Of a stretch of 64,000 bases of DNA, positions 54,415-63,287 are shown piece by piece; positions within the stretch are counted from its first letter, which is position 1; the number at the start of each line of letters is the position of its first letter. The position numbers and the translations under genes are program-made. The stretch is from JABDIY01 sp963751955 (GTDB lineage Bacteria; Actinomycetota; Acidimicrobiia; Acidimicrobiales; SZUA-35). Location of the stretch: contig CAVVWM010000010.1 in assembly GCA_963751955.1 (NCBI GenBank), positions 29,032-93,031 of the forward strand. The letters run 5' to 3'. The notes beneath the pieces are model-generated. The model was not told the origin of the DNA. It worked only from the letters and a program-made list of their open reading frames with translations, and did not search any database.

Positions 54415-56646
54415 ATGACCGAAGGACCAACCACCGGTGCGTCGGAATCGATCGACCGGACCTGGCAGGCGTCACGGTTCTGGGCGCGTGCCGTAGGCGT
54501 CGGAGTTTTCATCGCCCCCTTTGCAGCAGCCTGGACCGTTGTGTGGGTTGTTGGCGACCTGTTCTTCCGGCCGGCCGGGAACGTGGGAATCGTCGTTTGG
54601 ATCCTTCAGTCGGTTGCCGTGGCTTCGGTGGTCGCGGCGCTGGTCGAGCGGCTCGTGCGGCGTCTGCTGCCCCTTCAGGTTCTGCTCGGCATGTCGCTCA
54701 CGTTTCCCGATCACGCTCCGTCTCGGTTCAAGGTTGCGCTGCGATCTGGAACGCTGAGGAAACTGAAGTCACGCCTCCCAGATATCTCCGATGGTGGCAA
54801 AGCCACGGTTCAGCAGGCAGCAGAGCATGCGGTTGAGCTGGTCACGATGTTGGGCAGACACGAGCGGTTGACACGAGGACACACCGAGCGGGTGAGGGCC
54901 TACAGCGATCTCATCGCGGTGGAGCTGGGACTATCCGAAGACGACAGGAACAAGCTCGCCTGGGCGGCGATGCTCCACGACATAGGAAAACTCGCGGTAC
55001 CGGCTGAGATTCTCAACAAGGATTCGCGACCGGAAGACTCTGAGTGGGCGATCCTGGCGTCTCACCCATCTCAAGGGCTCGAGCTGTTGGCCCCCCTTCA
55101 GGGATGGCTGGGTGACTGGCTATTGGCGGCCTCGGAACACCACGAACGGTGGGACGGAGCCGGCTATCCGAGCGGTTTGGCGGGCACCGAAATCTCCCTC
55201 GCCGGGCGGATCGTCGCTGTTGCCGATGCCTACGACGTGATCACCTCACACCGTTCCTACAAGCAGCCGATGTCGATCGAAGCGGCACGCAGCGAACTGG
55301 TCGCCTGCGCCGGCAATCAGTTCGACCCGGCAATCGTGCGCGCTCTGCTGACCGCCTCCAAGAGCGATAGAACAACGATCGTCAGACTTGCTGGTCTGCT
55401 GGAACTCAGAACTGTCTCGCAGGCTCTCAGCTCCGTCTCTGCGGTACCCGCTGCCGTCGCGACCTCAGCAATAGCGCTAGCGGCTCTCCTGGGAGTTCCG
55501 TCCGCCGCACTTGATGAAACAGCGACCTCGGGTCCCTCTGAGGTCGCGTTCTTGGAGGGCGCAGGTGTGGAACTGCCCCAAGCTGGGCCGGCATCCTCGG
55601 CTGACTCCGCACTCGCGACGACATCCACGTCTTTGAGCTCGGAGCTCTCAGGGAACACCAGTACCACCACGCCGGATCAGATCACCGGCGCCACCGGAAC
55701 AAACACGACGACCACGAACCCTGTGCCGACAGGCCCAGGCACCCAGACAGCAACGTCACCGACAACGACACCGGCAACGACTGCTCTCACAACGACACCG
55801 GCAACGACAGTTCCCACAACCGGCTCATCGATGCCCTCCTCCACCACCAACATCACAACCACAACCTCGGTGCCGCCAACCTCGACTTCTGCGACATCCA
55901 CTACAACTTCTGTGCCTCCCACCGACGACTGTCAGCGCTTCCGCAACGGCGACCCTGACCTCGCCGGCGCAGACCTAGCTGGGTGCGATGCATCCGGCCT
56001 CGTCCTTTCCGGCATGAACCTTCAATCAGCAGATCTGACCGGCGCCGACCTTCGCACTACACAAATCAGTAGCTTCGATCTGACCGGCGCAATACTCCGC
56101 GACGCACTGCTCGATGGCGCCCAACTGGTCAGTGGTTCCGCCATCGGTATGAACGCCACCCGGCTGCAGGCTGGCGATGTCACGATCACCAACGTGGACC
56201 TTTCCAACTCGACATTGATGTTCAGCGACTTCTCTCGAAGCGACCTGACCGGTGTGTCCTTTGCGAACAGTTCGCTGAACCGCAGCAACTTCGCCGGTAG
56301 CCAACTCGAAGGTGTGGACTTTTCCAGCGCCTCGCTGAACGATGTGGACTTTTCCGACATTGACGGAGGAGCGACGAACTTCTCCGACTCGAACAGCCAA
56401 GGAGCGGTCTTCGACAGGTCCGATATCAGCGCATCAAACTTCTTCAATGCCATTCTCTCAAGAGCGTCGTTCGTTGATACCGGCGCCCGAGCAGTCATTC
56501 TCACCGATGCCGGCATCGGCAACGCAGACCTCACACGCACAGACCTCGAGAGTGCTAGCGGCACGCCGAGCCAAGCGAGCAACGCAACCTACAACAGCAC
56601 GGTCTGCCCCGACGGGGTCACGAGCAACACGAACTGCTGGCCATAG
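54415..56646 (+). CDS. HD-GYP phosphodiesterase fused to an extracellular pentapeptide-repeat tail
   Basis: 743 residues from ATG 54415. Two helices (about 22-50 and 57-78) begin the protein. The HD-GYP domain follows at about 140-325: HTERVRAYSDL, the metal-binding pair in MLHDIGKLAVP (H188, D189) and the GYP signature HHERWDGAGYP (242-252). It should hydrolyse cyclic di-GMP in the cytoplasm. A third helix at about 344-366 crosses the membrane. A linker of over 110 residues rich in Thr, Ser and Pro follows, then from about 515 a pentapeptide-repeat region (DLAGADLAGCD, NLQSADLTGADLR) and a Cys-bearing end. The order puts the catalytic domain inside and the repeat tail outside. The combination is unusual. 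Confidence 0.9.
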   Translation: MTEGPTTGASESIDRTWQASRFWARAVGVGVFIAPFAAAWTVVWVVGDLFFRPAGNVGIVVWILQSVAVASVVAALVERLVRRLLPLQVLLGMSLTFPDHAPSRFKVALRSGTLRKLKSRLPDISDGGKATVQQAAEHAVELVTMLGRHERLTRGHTERVRAYSDLIAVELGLSEDDRNKLAWAAMLHDIGKLAVPAEILNKDSRPEDSEWAILASHPSQGLELLAPLQGWLGDWLLAASEHHERWDGAGYPSGLAGTEISLAGRIVAVADAYDVITSHRSYKQPMSIEAARSELVACAGNQFDPAIVRALLTASKSDRTTIVRLAGLLELRTVSQALSSVSAVPAAVATSAIALAALLGVPSAALDETATSGPSEVAFLEGAGVELPQAGPASSADSALATTSTSLSSELSGNTSTTTPDQITGATGTNTTTTNPVPTGPGTQTATSPTTTPATTALTTTPATTVPTTGSSMPSSTTNITTTTSVPPTSTSATSTTTSVPPTDDCQRFRNGDPDLAGADLAGCDASGLVLSGMNLQSADLTGADLRTTQISSFDLTGAILRDALLDGAQLVSGSAIGMNATRLQAGDVTITNVDLSNSTLMFSDFSRSDLTGVSFANSSLNRSNFAGSQLEGVDFSSASLNDVDFSDIDGGATNFSDSNSQGAVFDRSDISASNFFNAILSRASFVDTGARAVILTDAGIGNADLTRTDLESASGTPSQASNATYNSTVCPDGVTSNTNCWP

Positions 56647-56695
56647 GACCTCAAGCGATGTGGTGTGGGTTGTCATCGGTTGCCACAGTGAGGGG

Positions 56696-57238
56696 GTGGA
56701 TAGACCGGTCGACGACAAAGCAGCGCGACGGCTGTTCGTCGGGGTGCGGCCGCCGCCATCGGTGGTCAGGTCTTTGTCGGCGTTGCCTCGTCCTGCCACA
56801 CCCGGCGTGCGATGGGTTGATCCAACCCAGTGGCATTTGACACTCCGCTTCCTGCCGCATGCGGTGCCGGCCCACGTAGCTGCCGCTCTAGATCGAGCCG
56901 ATCTCTCCTCCGCCGTCGTAACCCTCGGACCTCACGTGACCGCACTTGGTGGCCACGTGATCGCCATCCCCGCTGACGGGCTGGACGATCTGGCCGCCGT
57001 CGTCGTCAATGTGACGCGGGACCTTGGACCGGTCGATCAACGACCCTTCCTCGGCCATCTCACGCTGGCCCGAACCAAGACTGACGCCCGGTGTGCGTTG
57101 GTCGGACAATCGTTTGCGGCTTCGTTCGTGGCGGCAGCGCTGGAGTTGGTCGCCAGCGACACCAGCGGTCGGGGCGCACGCCACCGCACCCTCGCCTCCT
57201 GGCCGCTTGTCCAGCCCGAAGATGGAACTCGCCGGTGA
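56696..57238 (+). CDS. thpR: RNA 2',3'-cyclic phosphodiesterase
   Basis: 180 residues from GTG 56696. It has the paired HxTx motifs of the 2H family, HLTLRFL and HLTLART, about 105 residues apart. RLFVGVRPPPSV is the typical family start. The enzyme opens 2',3'-cyclic phosphates on RNA ends; in other species it acts in RNA repair. It starts 49 bases after the HD-GYP fusion. No ligase gene is near. Confidence 0.88.
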   Translation: MDRPVDDKAARRLFVGVRPPPSVVRSLSALPRPATPGVRWVDPTQWHLTLRFLPHAVPAHVAAALDRADLSSAVVTLGPHVTALGGHVIAIPADGLDDLAAVVVNVTRDLGPVDQRPFLGHLTLARTKTDARCALVGQSFAASFVAAALELVASDTSGRGARHRTLASWPLVQPEDGTRR

Positions 57239-57284
57239 CCTTCGACCCTGCCGCACAGCCGCCATCCAGTGAACAATCGGACCC

Positions 57285-57536
57285 GTGGACGAACTACTAC
57301 CGCACAACTGGCAACTCAGGTTCGAGACCCGCGAGGATGAGGATCATTGCGAAATGGTGGTCCATCTGACGGCGGGTGACCGGTCATTGTCGGGTTGGGG
57401 CCGATCCCGCCGTAACCCCGCCGACCCGTCTGTCCCCCAGGTGGGCGAGGAACTCGCAGCCGCTCGCGCCCTGCACGATCTCGCCAACCATCTGACCCAA
57501 GATGCGTGGACCGCGATCGAGAAATTCCCGAGCTAA
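57285..57536 (+). CDS. DUF1876 family small protein
   Basis: 83 residues from GTG 57285. The middle reads LSGWGRSRRNPADPSVPQVG, followed by EELAAARALHDLANHLTQDA. Such a Gly-x-Gly-x-x-Arg-Pro turn, then a helix with EELAAARAL, is the pattern of DUF1876, widespread in actinobacteria. It has a dsRBD-like fold in known structures; its function is unknown. Confidence 0.8.
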   Translation: MDELLPHNWQLRFETREDEDHCEMVVHLTAGDRSLSGWGRSRRNPADPSVPQVGEELAAARALHDLANHLTQDAWTAIEKFPS

Positions 57537-57694
57537 GGCTCCCAGCTTCCTGCCACCACCGGACACGGTGACTGATCGCCAAGGTGAGCCGTCGCGCTCA
57601 CCATTTGAACACTCGCGCGTCGCGAATGGGCACGACCTCTGTCCGGGTCGGTTCGGGTGTAGCGTTCGCCTTCTCAGCCAATGTATGGAGGCGC

Positions 57695-58522
57695 ATGATG
57701 GCTTCGGGATTTCAACTCGCCGGAGGTCAAGCCGGGGGCTACCAAGCCCACACTGCTGCGTTCATGGAGCCTTCCGCCGAACTGATGGTGGCCGGTGCTG
57801 GGGTCGACAGCGGTGATGCCGTGCTTGACGTTGCATGCGGGACAGGACTGGTTGCCCGTGGCGCATTGCCTCGAGTGATGCCCGGCGGGCGCGTGGTCGG
57901 TATCGATGTCAACCCAACCATGCTGGCCGTCGCCCGTTCACTCGGCGATCCCGGAATCGAGTGGATGGAGTCTCCGGCAGAACGTCTGCCCTTCGAGGAT
58001 GAATCGTTCAGTCATGTGCTGTGTCAGCAAGGTTTCCAGTTCTTCGCCGACCCCGTAGCCGCGGCCGCAGAAGCTCGCCGAGTTCTACGTCCCGGAGGTG
58101 TTCTCGTGGCCACCGTGTGGGCCACCCCGGGTCGGAATCCCTACATCGAGACCCAGCTCGAACTGCTGGCCAAACTTGATCCGACACTCACCCCATCCGT
58201 GCAAGCGGCCACCCCGCCCGACGCCGGCCAACTGCTGGAGTCCATCGCAGCCCGGGCCGGATTCACCAACTTCGCAATGTCGCTTCTCGAACACCGGGTG
58301 GAGATCGCCGACCTGGGTTCGTTCTTTCTCGCTCAAACCTCAACCACACCGTGGGCCTCGGCCATCGCACGCCTGAGCGATCCCGAACAGCAGAGCCTGG
58401 CGGAAGAGTTCGTCCAGCGTCTGGACGCCTGGCTCCACATCGGTACTCACCTGATCCCGTTCTGTTCACACCAGCTTTTGGCCCACAAGGTTCGGTTTGA
58501 GAAACCTGCTTCTGCGATCTGA
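57695..58522 (+). CDS. SAM-dependent methyltransferase (UbiE-like)
   Basis: 275 residues; ATG 57695 follows GGAGG and starts at MMASGFQLAGGQAGGYQAHT. A GTG at 57584 would extend it but looks wrong. Motif I is VLDVACGTGLVARGAL, then VVGIDVNPTMLAVARSLG, LPFEDESFSHVLCQQGFQFF and RVLRPGGVLVATVW. The substrate may be a lipid quinone or small secondary metabolite; sequence does not tell. It lies between DUF1876 and a large lipoprotein gene. Confidence 0.88.
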   Translation: MMASGFQLAGGQAGGYQAHTAAFMEPSAELMVAGAGVDSGDAVLDVACGTGLVARGALPRVMPGGRVVGIDVNPTMLAVARSLGDPGIEWMESPAERLPFEDESFSHVLCQQGFQFFADPVAAAAEARRVLRPGGVLVATVWATPGRNPYIETQLELLAKLDPTLTPSVQAATPPDAGQLLESIAARAGFTNFAMSLLEHRVEIADLGSFFLAQTSTTPWASAIARLSDPEQQSLAEEFVQRLDAWLHIGTHLIPFCSHQLLAHKVRFEKPASAI

Positions 58523-58566
58523 CCTTCTGCTCTATCGAGTGGGCCCGGCCGGCGCACGATCATCTC

Positions 58567-60597
58567 ATGAGGAGTTCACGATCCGTTCGTACGGTCGCTG
58601 TTGGGTTCGCACTGGTTCTGGCAGCGGCGGGCTGTACCTCAGACGACCCGGCGCCTGAGGCCGCCACTACTACAGCAACGGCCCCGGCCGCCACCACACC
58701 CACACCCACGACCGCCGTTGCGGTCCTGGGGGAGACTGAGGTCCAGGTCGTCTCCCGGCTGCCCCTCCTGCCGATGGAGTGGCGGACAGTGGAGCTCGAT
58801 CAGGACGCAACCACAGCCTGGCTCATGTCACTGGCGGCGGTCGATGGTCAGTTCGTCGCAACCGCGATGGCTTGGGGCCCCGAGGGGGACACCCAGACGG
58901 TGGTTCAGTGGCGGTCCACCGACACGATTACCTGGGTGCGCACCGAGACAGTGTTGACCGACAGCTGGATGACCCAGGTGGTGGCGGTGGGCGATCGCTT
59001 GATCGGCCTGGGATCCACCGCCGAACCGGCCGGTCCCGGCGTACCCCTTCTGTGGATCGACGAGGGCTCGGGGTGGGAAGCCCGTGAGCTCGGGTTGCCC
59101 GCCGATCCCGGCTCCTCGCTCTACTTTTACGGGGTGGCTGCCACCGACGCGGGCCTGGTCCTGGCCGGTGACCGCCAAACCTATGAACCGATCCAGCCCA
59201 CAATTCTGTCGACCGACGGCTTTCGTATCGAGATCGACGACGGCGCGGGCGCCTATGAGATGACTGAGGAGGCCAACGGCCGGGTGGTCACCTCCGGTCC
59301 AACCTCGGACATCTACCGGTGGAGCGAGACCGGTCAGATCCTGTACGACCCCGCCAGTGGCGATGTACTGACCGAAGTGTCATGGGATCGCTGGAGCGAG
59401 CTGTACCCGGGTTCGAGCCCGCTCCCCATCGCCGTGCCGGCCGATCGGCGGGCCGAGCCCCCCACGATCGAGTACGACGGGTTCAGGATCACCGTCGACG
59501 AAGCCAACGGAGTCTTCGAGATCGTTCGACTCGCTTCGGGCGAGGTGATCAGCGGCACCGTCGGGGACCTCTACCGGGGTCCTAGCCCGCGGTTCGTTGA
59601 CGCCCAGACCGGCGAAACAGTCCTGACGTTCAGCTGGGACGAGTGGGACGCACTGATCAACAGCGCGTGGAACGAGAGGGTGTTCGATCATGAACCTCAC
59701 GACACCGAAACCGTTGTGATGTTCAGCGCCGATTCGTTCACCTGGGAGGCTCAGACACTGAACCTCGGGTCCAACACCCATCTCGAAGCCCTCACCGCTG
59801 TCGACGGCCACTTCGTAGTCACCGTGCTCGAACACTACGAGGGCGGTAGCAATCGGATGGCCTGGGCGTCCGACGACGGCCGATCGTGGGAGAACGTCGG
59901 CACAATCGGACCCGAGAGCCTCGGTCAGGTGGTCGCCCTGCCCGATTCTCTCGCGGCCTTGGCCGAGGGCACCGGCCGCCCGAGGGTGGTGTCTTCGAAA
60001 GACGGTTTGACCTGGCGTGAGGAGTTGGCAATCGATGTCCAGAGCGAGGACCGCGAGGCGTGGCTCGACACGATCAGCGCCGGCCCGTTGGGGATCGTTG
60101 TGGCCGGCACGGTCTATGCCTCCAACCCCGATTCGTCACTGGCCATCGGCATCGGCGGCAGGACCGCCCGATTCGGCCCGGACTGGGCGGTGGAGATCAC
60201 CGAAGACGCAACCGGTGAGGTGATCATGGCGCTCACGTGGGATCAGATCGAGAACCCCGACGGTGATCCACCGGCGACCTATGTGGACGACACCACTTGG
60301 TTCTGGGATGCCGACGGCCAACTGGTGATGAAGATCCCCGACGAGGACGTCTACGCGATCTACGAATCCCAAAGTGCGGCAGTCGATGAGGATGTGAGCA
60401 AGGTGCTGTTCCTCAAGACGCCGGACGGTGCCTGGTTCGAGGCCACGCCGCCCGCCGCCGTAGAGATGAGTTCAGAACAGCAGCTCGTGGTCGGCGACGA
60501 CGTGGTGATCATCGGCCGCATGAGCTGGATGGTGGGTGGGTCTGAGGAGTCCGAGCCGGATTCGATCCAGTTGCTCGTCGGCACCCCGTCCCGCTGA
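58567..60597 (+). CDS. Large lipoprotein with internal repeats
   Basis: 676 residues from ATG 58567. The signal peptide ends LVLAAAGC; a short Thr/Pro linker follows. Two long internal repeats are visible at about 218-282 and 305-365: GFRIEIDDGAGAYEM and GFRITVDEANGVFEIV, then DVLTEVSWDRWSEL and TVLTFSWDEWDAL. A third, shorter relative lies at about 535-575 (WAVEITEDATGEVIMALTWD). Between them are propeller-like strands (TAWLMSLAAVDGQFVATAMA). The repeat pattern, Asp-rich turns and Trp-Asp-x-Trp ends, is not a family I know. It is exposed outside the membrane. Confidence 0.8.
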   Translation: MRSSRSVRTVAVGFALVLAAAGCTSDDPAPEAATTTATAPAATTPTPTTAVAVLGETEVQVVSRLPLLPMEWRTVELDQDATTAWLMSLAAVDGQFVATAMAWGPEGDTQTVVQWRSTDTITWVRTETVLTDSWMTQVVAVGDRLIGLGSTAEPAGPGVPLLWIDEGSGWEARELGLPADPGSSLYFYGVAATDAGLVLAGDRQTYEPIQPTILSTDGFRIEIDDGAGAYEMTEEANGRVVTSGPTSDIYRWSETGQILYDPASGDVLTEVSWDRWSELYPGSSPLPIAVPADRRAEPPTIEYDGFRITVDEANGVFEIVRLASGEVISGTVGDLYRGPSPRFVDAQTGETVLTFSWDEWDALINSAWNERVFDHEPHDTETVVMFSADSFTWEAQTLNLGSNTHLEALTAVDGHFVVTVLEHYEGGSNRMAWASDDGRSWENVGTIGPESLGQVVALPDSLAALAEGTGRPRVVSSKDGLTWREELAIDVQSEDREAWLDTISAGPLGIVVAGTVYASNPDSSLAIGIGGRTARFGPDWAVEITEDATGEVIMALTWDQIENPDGDPPATYVDDTTWFWDADGQLVMKIPDEDVYAIYESQSAAVDEDVSKVLFLKTPDGAWFEATPPAAVEMSSEQQLVVGDDVVIIGRMSWMVGGSEESEPDSIQLLVGTPSR

Positions 60598-60632
60598 CGG
60601 GCCGGCAACCCTCCCGGAGGTACTCTCTGCCC

Positions 60633-62187
60633 ATGCCCGAACTCGTTGCATCCGTGTTCAACGATGTGATCGGTCCGGTCATGCGGGGGCCGTCGAGTTC
60701 GCATTCCGCAGCCTCGGTTCGCATCGGGCGGTTGGTGCACGACCTGCTCGGCGGTGTTCCCGATCGGGTCGACATCGAGTACGACACGCTGGGGTCACTG
60801 GCAACGACCCACCAGAGTCAGGGCTCCGACATGGGGCTCTACGGCGGCATGTTGGGCTGGGAAGCAGACGAACCTCGTTTGCCTGGCTCGCCCGCTGAGC
60901 TCGAGGGCCGAGGCACCAAGATCACGATCAACAAAAGAGAGCTGGGCGACGAACACCCCAACACCTACCGGCTCGACGTTCGACGGGGAGACCGGCGGCA
61001 CCAGCTCGTTGCGTTGTCCACCGGCGGGGGCATCATCGAAGTCATCGAGATCGACGGGAACGCCGTTCGCTCTTCGGCGACTACGTCACCACGGTGATCT
61101 TCACCGCCGGAACAGTTGACGAACAGCGCGACAGTGCAGCCGATCAAATCGAAGGCCTCGGCGACGCCGATAGTTGGACGAGAACCGGCAGCCTCGTCAT
61201 CGCTCTCTCCCAGAAGCCTCTCGACGTTGAGGCGATCGGTTCTTCGGCAGGCGTTGAGTCAGTTCGAACGCTGCGAGCGGTTCTTCCGGTGCTGTCGCGC
61301 CCCGATCTCCATGTGCCGTTCAACCACGCATCGGAAATGGCTGGCGACCTCGGATACGGCGCCGCTGTCGGACCGGGCGCTTGAATATGAATGTGCCCGT
61401 GGCGGTATCGATGTCGATGAGGTGCTGGCCCAAGCGCAAACATCCTCGCCATCATGCGAACCGGCGTTCAGACCGGTCTCGCCGGCACCGACTATGCGGA
61501 TAGAATTCTTGGTTGGCAGTCTGGGAACTTCGCAGCGATGAACGCCTCGGGATCATTGCTCGATGGCGGCACTGCTCAATCAGATGATCATCTACGTCAC
61601 CGCCCTGATGGAAGCGAAGAGCGCCATGGAGGTGATCGTGGCTGCCCCAACCGCCGGTGCCTGCGCAACGTTCCCGGGAGCATTGCTGGCAACACATCGA
61701 CGCGTTGAAGCGACGATGAAGACGCGCGCACGGGCGCTGCTGACCGGGGGTTCATCGGCGTGTTCGTCACGAACCGGTCGAGCTTCGCCGCAGAGGTGGG
61801 AGGGTGCCAGGCCGAGACCGGCGCTGGTGCTGCGATGGCAGCTGCAGCACTGGTCGAGCTGGGCGGGTGGGTCCGCGCGCCGGTCGCTCTCGGCGGCCAG
61901 CCAGGCGCTTCAGAACGTGCTTGGCCTGATCTGTGATCCGGTCGGCAACCGGGTTGAGGCTCCGTGTCTTGGTCGAAACGTCGCGGGGCAGCCAACGCGT
62001 TGAGCTGCGCCAACATGGCACTTGGCCGGGTTCGACCATCTCATCCCCTTCGACGAGGTGCTCGACGCCCACAGATCGGTGAGCGAGCTCATGGCCCGAG
62101 AGCTGCGATGTACCGGGCTCGGGGGCCTCGCCATGACACCCGACGGCTCAACGAATCGAGCTCGACCTGGCCCGCCATCGCAACTGA
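60633..62187 (+). pseudogene. sdaA: L-serine dehydratase, single-chain, broken by many frameshifts
   Basis: The order of conserved segments runs from MRGPSSSHSAASVRIGRL (beta-domain start), through FGDYVTTVIFTAGTVDEQRD, then ALEYECARGGIDVDEVLAQA, SGNFAAMNASGSLLDGG, MEVIVAAPTAGACATFPG, SFAAEVGGCQAETGAGAAM, ALQNVLGLICDPVGN, APCLGRNVAG and LRCTGLGGLAMTP to IELDLARHRN at the stop 62185. All parts of the Fe-S enzyme are there, with the cluster Cys in LICDPV, APCLG and RCTG. At least seven frame changes separate them (about 61070, 61370, 61435, 61568, 61700-61740, 61850, 61990, 62025). The family deaminates serine to pyruvate. Either a decayed gene or a badly read stretch. Confidence 0.75.
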
Positions 62188-62247
62188 CTCCTGATCGATT
62201 GGCCGGCGGCACCGCTCGGGTAGCCCAGAGTGGTGAGTGGACGTTAT

Positions 62248-62258
62248 GTCTGATAGAC
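62248..62258 (+). promoter_or_regulatory. Small palindrome before the DrrA-like gene
   Basis: GTCTGATAGAC is an 11-base palindrome just upstream of ATG 62267. TAGACT next to it could be a -10 element placed for a leaderless start at that ATG. A role as operator for a local regulator is a guess, because no regulator gene is seen. Confidence 0.25.
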
Positions 62259-62266
62259 TAGACACT

Positions 62267-63287
62267 ATGTCCATTTCTGTTATTGAACCGATGATCGAAG
62301 CCCGATCGCTCGGGAAGAGTTTCGGTGAGGTCAAGGCCGTCGACGATGTGAGTTTTCGAGTGTGCAGCCGTGGCCAAGTGCTCGGGGTGCTCGGCCCCAA
62401 CGGTGCTGGGAAGACCACGGTGGTGCGCATGTTGACCACGCTCACCTCGATCGAGGCCGGATCGGCTTCGATCGCCGGTCACGATGTTGCCGGCGAGGCC
62501 GAAGCTGTTCGTCGGGTGATCGGACTTGCCGGGCAGGCAGCCGCGGTCGACGAGAAGTTGAGTGCCAGGGAGAACCTCGAGTTGTTCGCTCGGCTGTACA
62601 AACTCCCCAAGGCCGTTCGGCGCGGCGCGTCGCTGAGCTGATCGAACGGTTCGACATGGGCGAGTTCGCTGAACGGCCGGCGTCCACCTACTCGGGTGGC
62701 AACGGCGGCGGCTCGACATCGTTGCGGCCCTTGTTGCCGAGCCGCTGGCATTGTTCCTCGACGAGCCGACCACCGGCCTCGACCCACGCAGCCGGGCCGA
62801 GGTGTGGGAGTCGATTCGATCGCTGGCGGCAGAGGGCACTGCGATCGTGCTCACCACGCAGTACCTCGAGGAAGCCGATCAGCTCGCCGACGAGATCCTG
62901 GTGATCGACCGGGGCCGAACGGTCGCGTCCGGTACCCCGGAGTCGCTCAAGCAAACCGTGGGCCGAGACGTTCTCGAGATCAGCGTCTCCAGCGACGCCG
63001 ACCTGGTTGCCGCTCCAGCGGTCTGCTCGCCGCTGAGAGCGGGCTCACCGTCGACTGCAGGCAGCAACGGCTCGACGTGTCGATCACCGGTGGGACCCGT
63101 CAGTCGCTCGACGTGTTGCGCAGGCTGGAGGATCAGGCGGTCGCACATCAGCGACTTCCAGCTTCGCCGACCAACCCTCGACGATGCCTTTCTTGCCCTC
63201 ACCGGCGCCCCGGCCACCGAACGAGAAGGAAGTCAGACCGATGACCAACGGCCACCGCTCCACGGCATCCAAGCCCGCGAGCCGTGA
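62267..63287 (+). CDS. Daunorubicin-resistance-type ABC ATPase, DrrA-like (frameshifted)
   Basis: About 330 residues if repaired, from ATG 62267. Walker A is VLGPNGAGKTTVVRM. A shift at about 62630 leads into AELIERFDMGEFAERPAS and the signature, seen as YSGG with one base off before RRLDIVAALVAEP. Then come Walker B LALFLDEPTTGLDPRSR and TIVLTTQYLEEADQL-like switch (read IVLTTQYLEEADQLADE). Further shifts at about 63020 and 63135 separate SGLTVDCRQQRLDVSI and RRPTLDDAFLALTG, the conserved C-terminal end. These ATPases drive export of drugs or lipids with the DrrB-like partner. Confidence 0.78.
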
